From positions 1 to 64,000 of the forward strand of contig JBOGNO010000014.1 in NCBI GenBank assembly GCA_050747245.1: a stretch of DNA of 64,000 nt, read 5' to 3'. Under the pieces are notes generated by a model. It was not told the DNA's origin and did not search any database. It saw only the letters and a list, made by a program, of their open reading frames with translations. Positions within the stretch are counted from its first letter, which is position 1. Every line of letters starts with the position of its first letter. The DNA is from JBOGNO01 sp050747245. Lineage in GTDB: Bacteria > Acidobacteriota > Terriglobia > Acidiferrales > UBA7541. The translations under genes were made by a program, and so were the position numbers. Shown piece after piece: positions 33,749-42,415 of the stretch.

Positions 33749-34123
33749 ATGATTATTGGCGACCGCATCCGACTATTACGTGAAACCAAGAAACTCTCTC
33801 AGGGTGACATCGAGAAGCGCACCGGGCTTCTTCGTTGTTACATTTCTCGTGTCGAGAACGGCCACACTGTTCCCGCCATCGAGACCCTGGAAAAATTGGC
33901 CCGGGCAATGGAAGTTCCTCTCTATCAGCTTTTCTATGACGGAGAAGAGCCGCCAGAACTTCCCAATCTTCCCAAGCGAAAATCCGCTGACGATATCGCC
34001 TTCGGGACCAAGGGCAAAGATGCGCGTTTCCTCTCTCGGCTTCGCCGTTTCCTCGGTAAAGCTGATGAGTCCGATCGCCGCCTTCTGCTCTTCATGGCCC
34101 AGAAGATGGCAGGGCGTTCCTGA
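33749..34123 (+). CDS. XRE-family HTH transcriptional regulator
   Basis: This is 124 residues from ATG 33749 (MIIGDRIRLLRETKKLSQGD). The first 65 residues are a full XRE helix-turn-helix (LSQGDIEKRTGLLRCYISRV, VPAIETLEKLARAMEVPLYQ). The C-terminal half is charged, with a helix (FLSRLRRFLGKADESDRRLL) that may dimerise. There is no ribosome site near the ATG; translation may be leaderless or start slightly upstream at TTG 33713. It is divergent from the ECF operon and may regulate it or itself. Confidence 0.8.
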   Translation: MIIGDRIRLLRETKKLSQGDIEKRTGLLRCYISRVENGHTVPAIETLEKLARAMEVPLYQLFYDGEEPPELPNLPKRKSADDIAFGTKGKDARFLSRLRRFLGKADESDRRLLLFMAQKMAGRS

Positions 34124-34227
34124 CGCTCCCAGTACGCCGGGGCTGGTAATCGCCCGGCCGGCATCGCAGGGGTTTTGTTAGGGTACCACACGCTTCTCGG
34201 CGCGTCCCGTTTGGGCGCGCGGGCGCA

Positions 34228-35790
34228 TCATTCCCACTCGATGGTGCTCGGCGGTTTTGAGCTGATGTCATAAACCACTCGGTTCACGCCGGGCACCTCG
34301 TTTCCGATTCGCGCAGAAATTTTCTCTAGCACTTCCGCCGGCACGCGCGTCCAGTCCGCGGTCATAGCGTCCTGCGAATCCACCACGCGTACCGCAATCG
34401 TGTAGCCGTAGCTCCGCGCGTCTCCCATCACGCCTACGCTGCGCACCGGCAGCAGCACCGCGAATGCTTGCCACACTTTCTCGTAAAGTCCCGCGCGGCG
34501 GATTTCCTCCACCACTACGGCGTCTGCTTTCCGCAGCGTCTCCAGGCGCTCGCGCGTCACTTCCCCCACCACGCGCACCGCGAGGCCCGGCCCGGGAAAG
34601 GGGTGCTTCGTCAAAATTTCTCGCGGCATTCCTAGCTCGGCGCCGATCCGCCGCACTTCATCCTTGAAAAGTTCTCGCAGCGGCTCAATCAGCTCGAACG
34701 GCATGTCCTGCGGCAGTCCGCCGACGTTGTGGTGCGTTTTGATCGTCGCCGACGGCCCTTTCACCGAAACCGATTCAATCACGTCCGGATAAAGTGTCCC
34801 CTGAATAAGAAACCGGAATCCCGCGTGTCCATTGTCCGCAGCAGCGGCCACGCGCCGCGCTTCCTCGGAAAAAACCCTTATGAATTCCGCTCCGATCCGT
34901 TTGCGCTTTTCCTCCGGCTCCGTCACACCTCGTAGCCGTTCGAGAAATCTTTCGCTCGCGTCCACGCCGCGCACATGCAATCCCAGCCGCTCGCGCAGCA
35001 TTTCGAGCGTCTCGCGGAATTCGTCCATGCGCAGCAGTCCTGTATCCACAAACACGTTAGTCAGCCGATCGCCGATGGCCCGGTGCACCAGCACCGCCGC
35101 CACGCACGAATCCACTCCTCCGCTCAGCGCGCAGATGGCCTGCGCGTCTCCCACGCGCTCGCGGATCGCTTCTACCGTCTCGCGGATAAATGATTCACCG
35201 TTCCAGTTTCGCCGTGCGCCGCAAATGTCGAATACGAAATTCCGCAGAATTTCTTCTCCCTGGTCGGTGTGATGGACCTCCGGATGAAACTGTACCGCGT
35301 AGTAGCGGTGCGCCGCGTCTTCCACCGCCGCCACGGCATTCGCCGTTCGCCCCGTCACGCGGAATCCCGCGGGCAACCCAATGACGTGATCGCCGTGGTT
35401 GTTCCAGATTCTCAGCCGCTCCGGAAGCCCGCGAAATAATTTCGAATCCCTCTCCACGTCGAGTTGCGCGCGCCCATATTCCCTTTTCTCCGCCCGTTCC
35501 ACTTTTCCGCCCATCGCATGCGCGAGCCATTGCATCCCGTAGCAAATCCCCAACACCGGAACTCCCAGCCGCAGCACGGCCTCATCGCAGAGCGGCGCTC
35601 CCGCGTCGTACACCGAGCTCGGCCCTCCTGACAGCACGATGCCCGCGGGCGCAAACGCGCGAATTTCTTCGAGCCCCGCCGTGCACGGGAGGATCGCGGA
35701 AAAAACTTCCTGCTCGCGGATGCGCCGCGCAATCAACTGCGTGTATTGCCCTCCGAAATCCAGCACCACGATTCCGCCCTGAATCTTCAT
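34228..35790 (-). CDS. guaA: GMP synthase (glutamine-hydrolysing)
   Basis: This is 520 residues. The class I glutamine amidotransferase domain has GICYGMQWLAHAMGG with the nucleophile Cys and QFHPEVHHT. The ATP pyrophosphatase domain has CALSGGVDSCVAAVL. The C-terminal dimerisation domain ends the protein with the usual PPSTIEWE. It converts XMP to GMP with glutamine and ATP. It lies 28 bp after leuS on the same strand, apparently the last gene of an nfo-leuS-guaA unit. Length and motifs are normal. Confidence 0.96.
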   Translation of the reverse strand: MKIQGGIVVLDFGGQYTQLIARRIREQEVFSAILPCTAGLEEIRAFAPAGIVLSGGPSSVYDAGAPLCDEAVLRLGVPVLGICYGMQWLAHAMGGKVERAEKREYGRAQLDVERDSKLFRGLPERLRIWNNHGDHVIGLPAGFRVTGRTANAVAAVEDAAHRYYAVQFHPEVHHTDQGEEILRNFVFDICGARRNWNGESFIRETVEAIRERVGDAQAICALSGGVDSCVAAVLVHRAIGDRLTNVFVDTGLLRMDEFRETLEMLRERLGLHVRGVDASERFLERLRGVTEPEEKRKRIGAEFIRVFSEEARRVAAAADNGHAGFRFLIQGTLYPDVIESVSVKGPSATIKTHHNVGGLPQDMPFELIEPLRELFKDEVRRIGAELGMPREILTKHPFPGPGLAVRVVGEVTRERLETLRKADAVVVEEIRRAGLYEKVWQAFAVLLPVRSVGVMGDARSYGYTIAVRVVDSQDAMTADWTRVPAEVLEKISARIGNEVPGVNRVVYDISSKPPSTIEWE

Positions 35791-35818
35791 TGTCCCGGTC
35801 TTTACCGGCCTCCGGAAT

Positions 35819-38323
35819 TCACGCCACCACCAGATTCACCAACTTCCGCGGCACAACAATGGTCTTTGCGATTTTCTTCCCGGCAATCAGCGGAACGATC
35901 CGCGGATCCTTTTTCGCCCGCTCCGCCAATTCGTCTTCGCCGATGCCTTCGTCCACTTGCATTTTGCCCCGCACGCGCCCGTTGATTTGGATGATGACGT
36001 CGAATTGCTCTTCCTTGGCCAATTCCTGCCGATACCCTGGCCATCCTGCGCGCGTTACTCCCCCATCATGTCCCAGCATCTCCCATAGTTCTTCGCCGAT
36101 GTGGGGCGCGATCGGCGAAATCATTTCCACCGTCATTTCCAGCGCCCTCTTCACCACCACCGGGTCTGCGCCCTCTTCGAGCGGCTCCTGCGCCTGCATC
36201 TCGTTCACCAATTCCATGATCAGCGCCACGGAGGTGTTGAAGTGCCACCGCGATTCAAAATCCTGCGTCACGCGCTTGAGCACCTGGTGCGCCTTCCGCA
36301 GAATCGCGCGCTCTTTTTCTGTCGTTCGTGATAGATCCGTCTTGGCATTGGGATCGATGCTTACCCCCCGCAGCCTCTCCGCGTGCCGCGCCACCAGACG
36401 GAACACCTTGTTCAAGAATCGCGCGCAGCCTTCGATTCCCTGCTCGCTCCATTCCAAGTCTTTTTCCGGCGGTGCGGCGAACAGCGTGTACACGCGCGCC
36501 GTGTCGCAGCCGTATTTCTCCGCCATTTCGATCGCGCCCACCACGTTGCCTTTCGATTTCGACATCACCGCGCCGTCTTTGTGCACCATGCCCTGCGAAA
36601 AGAGCCGCGTCACCGGCTCGCGGTGCTCCACCAGGCCCAGGTCGTGCATCACCTTGCAAAAAAACCGCGAATAAATCAGGTGCAGGATGGCGTGCTCGAT
36701 CCCGCCGATATACTGGTCAATGGCAAACCAGTAGCGCACCTTCGCTTTATCGAACGGAGTTGCGCTGTTGTGCGCGTCCGTATAGCGGTAGAAGTACCAC
36801 GACGAATCCACAAACGTATCCATGGTGTCCGTCTCGCGCCGCGCCGCGCCGCCGCATTTCGGGCACTTCGCGTTCACGAATTCCGGCACGCTCGCGAGCG
36901 GCGATTGTCCCTGCCCCGAAAGCGCCACTTGCGCCGGCAGCCGCACGGGTAAATCCTCGTCCCGCACCGGAACCATCCCGCATTTCTCGCAATACAACAC
37001 CGGGATCGGCGTGCCCCAATACCTTTGCCGTGAGATCCCCCAGTCCTTTAGCCGGTAAGTCGTCTCCGCGCGCCCGAATTGCTTTTTCTCCGCGTCGGCA
37101 TTCATTTTCTCGATGGCCGCATCGGAATCCAAGCCTGAATATTCGCCTGATTTTTCCAGCCGCCCGTACAGTGTCGCGGCTGCGCCCATCCGCTCCTCGT
37201 TCAGCAGAGCCCCTTCGTGCGGCTGCACCACCACGCGCACCGGCAGATGATATTTCTGCGCGAACTCGAAATCCCTTTGATCGTGCGCCGGCACGCACAT
37301 CACCGCTCCTGTGCCGTATTCCGCCAGCACGAAATTTGCCACCCACACCGGCAGCTTTTCTCCGGAGAACGGATTCACTGCGAATCGTCCCGTGAAAAAC
37401 CCCTCTTTGGCTGCCGTCGCCAGCTCCGCCGTTTTCTGAACCTTCTGCCGCATGGCGGTCCAGCGGGCTTCCATGGACGCATGTCCCGGCATCCCTGCGA
37501 AAAGTCCGGGCAGCAGGCCGTGCCCGGGCGAAAGCATGATCGCCGCCGCGCCGTAGATCGTGTCCACGCGCGTCGTGAACACTTCGATGATGGTTTCCGG
37601 AGCATCCGCCACGGCAAATCGCAGCCGCGTCCCGCGCGATTTCCCGATCCAGTTCCGCTGCATCACCAACACGCGCTCCGGCCACGTTTGCGCCAGCTCT
37701 CTCATGTCGTCGAGCAGCGCGTCCGAATACGCCGTGATTTTCAGAAACCACTGCTCGATTTCCCGCGCTTCCACAAGTGTGCTTTCATGCCTCCAGCAGC
37801 ATCCGTTTACCACTTGCTCGTTCGCCAGCACCGTCGCGCATTCCGGACACCAGTTCACGCGGCTCTTTTTCCGGTACGCCAACCCGCGCTCCAGCATGCG
37901 CAGAAAAAACCACTGGTTCCAGCGGTAGTATTCCGGCTCGCACGTGGAAATCTCGCGCCGCCAGTCGTAACTGAATCCGAAGCGCTGGCACACTGCTTTC
38001 ATCTGCGAGATATTCGAATTCGTCCAGTCGCGCGGCGCGATCCCGTGCTTAATGGCCGCGTTTTCCGCCGGCAACCCGAATGAATCCCAGCCAATCGGGT
38101 GCAGCACGTTCAATCCGCGCATGCGCTTGTATCGCGCCACCGCATCGCCGATCGTGTAATTCCGCATATGGCCCATGTGCAGCGTCCCGGAGGGATACGG
38201 CAGCATTTCCAAAACGTAATATTTCGGCCGCGCCGCGTCGCCGTCCACGGCGTCGAACGCGCCACGCTCGTCCCACACTTTCTGCCACTTCGCTTCGATC
38301 TTCTGCGGTTCGTAATCTGCCAA
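35819..38323 (-). CDS. leuS: Leucyl-tRNA synthetase
   Basis: This is 834 residues. The class I signatures are PYPSGTLHMGHMRNY (HIGH-type) and the MSKSKGN of the KMSKS loop. The CP1 editing domain lies between them. Zinc-type Cys pairs occur in CPKCGGAA and NWCPECATV. The first codon is TTG with GGAAGGAAA upstream. The enzyme charges tRNA-Leu and edits mischarged products. It is three bases downstream of the nfo stop and 28 upstream of guaA. The size is near the bacterial average. Confidence 0.96.
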   Translation of the reverse strand: MADYEPQKIEAKWQKVWDERGAFDAVDGDAARPKYYVLEMLPYPSGTLHMGHMRNYTIGDAVARYKRMRGLNVLHPIGWDSFGLPAENAAIKHGIAPRDWTNSNISQMKAVCQRFGFSYDWRREISTCEPEYYRWNQWFFLRMLERGLAYRKKSRVNWCPECATVLANEQVVNGCCWRHESTLVEAREIEQWFLKITAYSDALLDDMRELAQTWPERVLVMQRNWIGKSRGTRLRFAVADAPETIIEVFTTRVDTIYGAAAIMLSPGHGLLPGLFAGMPGHASMEARWTAMRQKVQKTAELATAAKEGFFTGRFAVNPFSGEKLPVWVANFVLAEYGTGAVMCVPAHDQRDFEFAQKYHLPVRVVVQPHEGALLNEERMGAAATLYGRLEKSGEYSGLDSDAAIEKMNADAEKKQFGRAETTYRLKDWGISRQRYWGTPIPVLYCEKCGMVPVRDEDLPVRLPAQVALSGQGQSPLASVPEFVNAKCPKCGGAARRETDTMDTFVDSSWYFYRYTDAHNSATPFDKAKVRYWFAIDQYIGGIEHAILHLIYSRFFCKVMHDLGLVEHREPVTRLFSQGMVHKDGAVMSKSKGNVVGAIEMAEKYGCDTARVYTLFAAPPEKDLEWSEQGIEGCARFLNKVFRLVARHAERLRGVSIDPNAKTDLSRTTEKERAILRKAHQVLKRVTQDFESRWHFNTSVALIMELVNEMQAQEPLEEGADPVVVKRALEMTVEMISPIAPHIGEELWEMLGHDGGVTRAGWPGYRQELAKEEQFDVIIQINGRVRGKMQVDEGIGEDELAERAKKDPRIVPLIAGKKIAKTIVVPRKLVNLVVA

Positions 38324-38326
38324 GGT

Positions 38327-39430
38327 TTATTTCCTTCCCGCCTTTTTCTGTTTTCTTGGTTTGATTCGGCTAGCGCTGCGGCTCTTCCTCGCCGTCCTTG
38401 CGCGTCTGTTCGCGCGGCCCCCACGTTCTCCGCGAAACATCGTGAACCCGTTTGCCGCTGGCGGAGCCTGCTTTGCTTGTAGGCCTGCGAGCGTCCACAA
38501 TGTCCGCACGTTCCTGCGGTCGTCACCGGGGGCATCAATCGGCGTTTCAAGAATGAACGGCCGTCCCGCCAGCAACGGGTGATTCACGATTTGCCGGAAC
38601 CCTGCAAGCCCGATATGCCCCTTGCCGATGTGTTGGTGCCGGTCCAGGTGTGACGCGAGTGGCGCCTTCGAATCGTTCGCGTGCACAAGGAACAGCCGCT
38701 CCAGCCCCACCGTGTTCGCGATGTCCCGCAGTGCGCGCTCCAAACCTTCAACGGTTCGCACGTCATATCCCGCTGCGAATACGTGCGCCGTGTCCATGCA
38801 AATTCCCAGCGGCAATTCCGGGCAAGCGTCCAAAATCGCTTTCAATTCCTCGAATCGCGCTCCCACTGTGCTGCCCTGCCCCGCCGTATTCTCCAGCAAG
38901 ATTCGCAGCCCGTGCATCTTAACGTTTCGCGCCGCTTGTCGCAGTCCCTCGCTGATCGCTGTGATCGCGTCCCACGCCGCCGCGCCCCGCCCGCTCCCCG
39001 GATGCAGCACCAGATAGTCGCCTCCCAGCTCCACGGCCCGCACGATTTCCTCGTGAAACGCCTGCGTGGATTTCGTGCGCAGCATGCGGTCCGGCGAAGC
39101 CAGATTGATCAGGTAATTGCAGTGAATGACGAGCGGCCCCAGTCCCAGCTCCAAGCGTCGCGCGCGGAATCGCTCCGCAGCCGCGCTCGCCATTCGATTT
39201 CCGCCGCTGAGCCCCGCCCACATTCGCGGGCTTGCGGAAAAAATTTGCAGCGCATTGGCTCCTAGTTTGTGCGCGGCATCCAGCGCCGCCGTAAAATCCC
39301 CTGCTATGGAAGTGTGAATGCCGATGCGGACGCTTCCGTCCATCCAGGCGGGAATTTCTTCTACGGCAGGTTCAGGGCAATCGGGAGCGGCGTCCACATC
39401 GTCGATAAATGCGTAGTGTTCGTCCGCCAT
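38327..39430 (-). CDS. nfo: Deoxyribonuclease IV (endonuclease IV) with extended termini
   Basis: This is 367 residues, longer than the usual 280-300. The TIM-barrel AP endonuclease core starts at RIGIHTSIAG near residue 35 and includes CNYLINLASPDRMLRTKS, LEAN-type LLENTAGQGSTVGARFEEL, the metal site ICMDTAHVFAAGYD and FLVHANDSK. It cuts the DNA backbone at abasic sites using three zinc ions. An acidic N-terminal extension (about 34 residues) and a strongly basic Arg/Lys C-terminal tail are extra; the tail may add DNA affinity. It is the first gene of a run with leuS and guaA. Confidence 0.92.
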   Translation of the reverse strand: MADEHYAFIDDVDAAPDCPEPAVEEIPAWMDGSVRIGIHTSIAGDFTAALDAAHKLGANALQIFSASPRMWAGLSGGNRMASAAAERFRARRLELGLGPLVIHCNYLINLASPDRMLRTKSTQAFHEEIVRAVELGGDYLVLHPGSGRGAAAWDAITAISEGLRQAARNVKMHGLRILLENTAGQGSTVGARFEELKAILDACPELPLGICMDTAHVFAAGYDVRTVEGLERALRDIANTVGLERLFLVHANDSKAPLASHLDRHQHIGKGHIGLAGFRQIVNHPLLAGRPFILETPIDAPGDDRRNVRTLWTLAGLQAKQAPPAANGFTMFRGERGGRANRRARTARKSRSASRIKPRKQKKAGRK

Positions 39431-39685
39431 CCTGAGCCGCTAATCCTAGTGGGTTGAATAGATTGCGCAGCGCCAATGTGAGTTCTGATTTCCCCGCGCT
39501 GCTTCTAAGTCGCCCATTCTATCGGATTAAGTTCTCGACTGCAAACCGCGCGCTCGCTGAATCTTTCGTCCGCGTCTACCCATCGCTTCACGAGCTTCGC
39601 TCGATGCTGCGTCCCATTGGCACACGGATGGCTTCCGAGCCTTCCAGCCAATCCTCGTTTCCTAATTTTTATATGGTTCTAGTAC

Positions 39686-39714
39686 TTTACTTATTCTAGA
39701 CGCTGTGCTAGTAT
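39686..39714 (+). promoter_or_regulatory. Sigma70-like promoter of repeat unit E1
   Basis: TTTACT (39,686-39,691), 17 nt, TAGTAT (39,709-39,714). The same -35 hexamer and spacing stand in front of the second copy of the unit at 59,473-59,501. No + strand protein gene follows. Confidence 0.5.
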
Positions 39715-39893
39715 CAAATGTCAAATTCGAAGCTGTAAGCGGAGGCGGGGACAACTCCCCGCCTTTCGGCTTTTTCTGGCCGGGAGGCAATTTCTAATCG
39801 AGACACGCTCAGAAACAAGATGTGGGCTAAGTAGTTGAAAACAAAGGATCGAGGCAAATCCTAATCGAGACACAAATGCTAGTTAGGAGTCTC
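39715..39893 (+). ncRNA. Candidate non-coding RNA, copy E1
   Basis: Downstream of the promoter come GAAGCTG, then a perfect 8-bp hairpin GGCGGGGA/TCCCCGCC (39,744-39,763) with a T-rich 3' side, then two CTAATCGAGACAC boxes at 39,794 and 39,861. Copy E2 on the other strand near 59.3-59.5 kb repeats the order. In E2 the hairpin bases differ but still pair. The region has no open frame of note, and the next gene (39,966) is on the opposite strand, so it cannot be a leader of that gene. Transcription might stop at the hairpin (about 55 nt) or run through the boxes. Confidence 0.45.
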
Positions 39894-39965
39894 AAGTCTT
39901 CCGGCCGCGACACTCCAAACTCGGCTCATCTGGGCCCCGCCTCGCAGGCCGGCCCTGCCCGTCGG

Positions 39966-42404
39966 CTACTCGTGCCGCAGCGCTACCAGTGGGTCCACGC
40001 TCATGGCACGTCGCGCCGGGATGTAGCAGGCTGCGGCCGCGACGGACATAAGAAGAACTACCACACTCCCATACGTAATCGGGTCCGCCGCGCTGACGCC
40101 ATACAGCAAACTGCTGATCAGCCGCGTCAGCCCCAGCGCCACTACAACTCCCACGGCCAGCCCGATGGCCACGAGCCCCGCACCTTGCTTCATGATCATG
40201 CGCATGACGTCCCTTGGCTCGGCCCCGAGTGCCATCCGTATCCCAATTTCCTGGGTTCGCCGCGTCACGAAGTAGGCCATCACTCCAAAAATTCCCACGG
40301 AGGCAAGCGCCAGCGCCACTGCAGCAAACATTCCTACCAGCAGTGTGGTCAAAAAGCGTTGCGACATCCACTCCGACTTGATTTGATCCATGGTCCGTAC
40401 TTCGTACACAGGCTGGTCCGGATCTACGGCGGAGATTTCACTTTCCACCGCGGCTGCGAGGCCCAGCGGATTCTGCCCCGTCTGAATCGCCAGGCTCATG
40501 CCGCTGCGTGGCCGCTGCGCTTCCGGCCAGAACAACTCGACGCGCGAAGGAGCTTCGAACGCGTAATACCGGACATGTGCAACCACGCCGACAATCGTCA
40601 TCCAAGGCGCCATCGAGCCCTGCGAGCCCAAATGCACGCGCTTGCCGACGGCATCCTCGTTCGGCCAGTATTCTCGCGCGAAGGTATCATCCACAATGGC
40701 CACGGCTGCAGAGGTGGTTGTGTCGCTTTCGGAAAAAGCCCGTCCGCGCAAGAGCGGAATATTCATGGCCTCGAAATATCCCGGCGTTATGGGCCTCCAG
40801 TCCGCTTCCGGAGTCCTTTGATCGGCTGGGACCGCCTGCGTGTCCACCGTGGTTGTTCCCGATCCTCCGATGCCTGTCAGCGGGAGTACCGCTGTGGCGC
40901 CCGCGGCCTTCACTCCCGGCAGATGTCGCACACGCTCCAGCACCTCGCGATAGAATTCTGTAACCTGTTCTCGCTTGGCGTATTTTTCATCCGGCAGCGA
41001 GACGCGCATCGTCAGCACGTTTTGCGCATGGACTCCCGTATCGACGCCGAGCACGCTCATAAAACTCCGCAACAGCAATCCTGCGCCCACCAGAAGGGCA
41101 ACCGAGATTGCGGCTTCTGCCGCGACCAGAATTTTTCTGACGCCGCTTGTCGAGCTTCCTCCGGCGCCGCTGCGTCCGCCTTCTTTCAGATCCTCGATGG
41201 GAACGCGGCGCGCTGCCTGCCACGCGGGCACAAGCCCGAAAAGAACTCCGGTCAGGATCGTGAGTGCGGCCGTAAACGCGAGTACCCAGCGATCAATCTT
41301 TACGTCCGCAATTCTTGGCAGCGAAACCCCGCCGAGTCCAACGATTGCGTGCAGCGCCCACGGCGCCAGAAAAACTCCAGCGATTCCACCGAGAGTCGCG
41401 AGCAACAAGCTTTCTGTCAGCATCTGCCGCACCAAGCGTCCCGCTCCTGCGCCCAGCGCCGCGCGGATAGCCATCTCGCGTTCGCGCGCGGAAGCACGCG
41501 CCAGCAAAAGGTTGGCCACGTTGGCGCACGCGATGAGCAGCACAAATCCCACCGCTCCCACGAGCACCCAGAGCGCCAGTTTGATGTCGCCGACGGTCTG
41601 CTCGAGCAAAGGGACGAGTTCGACTTCAAAATTGTATTCGTTGTACGGATAATTGGCCGTACGCGCGATCATTTCCTTCGTCACCGTCTTCATGTCCGCA
41701 CGAGCTTGCGCGAGCGAGAGTTCCGGCTTGATTCGTCCAAACGCGAGGTATCCGTGATTGCCCCGGTTATCGGGAGCGAGATCCGCGGGAACGAAGGCGA
41801 GAGGCTTCCACATGTCCGCGTCCACCAGAAAATGAAAATTCTCTGGCAAAACTCCCACGACGGTCATGGGCTTCGCGTTGACCTCGATCGTGCGGCCCAC
41901 TATGTTTGGATCGCTTGCGTACCGCCGCTTCCAAAGTCCGGAACTGATCACAACCACCTGGTCGCGGCCGGCCTGGCCTTCCTCCGGAATAAAAAATCGC
42001 CCCAAGACGGGTCGCAAGCCAAGCAGCGCAAAAAAGTTCGGTGTTGCGTCGATTCCGGTTGCGCGTTCGGGCCTTCCGCTTCCGGTAAGATTGAAACTAT
42101 CGGTGGTAACCAGAGCCACGTCGGAAAAGCTCTTGTTCAATTCTTTGAGGTCCGCGAATTCCGGAATCGAAAAATAGTTTTGGTCTTTGGGCAGCCCGAT
42201 GTTTGTGAACCGGCCGAAGACGGCCACCAGGTGATCCGGTTGTGGATATGGAAGAGGCTTCAGCAGCACTCCGTTTATCACGCTGAAAATGGCCGTGTTC
42301 GCACCGATGCCGAGCGCGAGCGTCAGCACCGCCACCGCCGTAAATCCCGGCGATTTGATCAACATGCGGAGTGCGTATTTCAAATCTTGCATCAAATTTC
42401 CCAC
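39966..42404 (-). CDS. ADOP permease, last gene of the array (copy 1)
   Basis: This is 812 residues starting at GTG 42404 behind AGAGGTAAGG. The layout is a short N-terminal amphipathic segment (QDLKYALRMLIKSPGF), a membrane helix, a MacB-type periplasmic core, an FtsX domain (ACANVANLLLARASAREREM, IRAALGAGAGRLVRQMLTES), a second core and a second FtsX domain (QEIGIRMALGAEPRDVM), ending RRAMSVDPLVALRHE. The 11-nt gap to the gene before it implies a common transcript. The family has no ATPase domain. Substrate and energy source are unknown. Confidence 0.88.
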   Translation of the reverse strand: MGNLMQDLKYALRMLIKSPGFTAVAVLTLALGIGANTAIFSVINGVLLKPLPYPQPDHLVAVFGRFTNIGLPKDQNYFSIPEFADLKELNKSFSDVALVTTDSFNLTGSGRPERATGIDATPNFFALLGLRPVLGRFFIPEEGQAGRDQVVVISSGLWKRRYASDPNIVGRTIEVNAKPMTVVGVLPENFHFLVDADMWKPLAFVPADLAPDNRGNHGYLAFGRIKPELSLAQARADMKTVTKEMIARTANYPYNEYNFEVELVPLLEQTVGDIKLALWVLVGAVGFVLLIACANVANLLLARASAREREMAIRAALGAGAGRLVRQMLTESLLLATLGGIAGVFLAPWALHAIVGLGGVSLPRIADVKIDRWVLAFTAALTILTGVLFGLVPAWQAARRVPIEDLKEGGRSGAGGSSTSGVRKILVAAEAAISVALLVGAGLLLRSFMSVLGVDTGVHAQNVLTMRVSLPDEKYAKREQVTEFYREVLERVRHLPGVKAAGATAVLPLTGIGGSGTTTVDTQAVPADQRTPEADWRPITPGYFEAMNIPLLRGRAFSESDTTTSAAVAIVDDTFAREYWPNEDAVGKRVHLGSQGSMAPWMTIVGVVAHVRYYAFEAPSRVELFWPEAQRPRSGMSLAIQTGQNPLGLAAAVESEISAVDPDQPVYEVRTMDQIKSEWMSQRFLTTLLVGMFAAVALALASVGIFGVMAYFVTRRTQEIGIRMALGAEPRDVMRMIMKQGAGLVAIGLAVGVVVALGLTRLISSLLYGVSAADPITYGSVVVLLMSVAAAACYIPARRAMSVDPLVALRHE

Positions 42405-42415
42405 GGCCTTACCTC

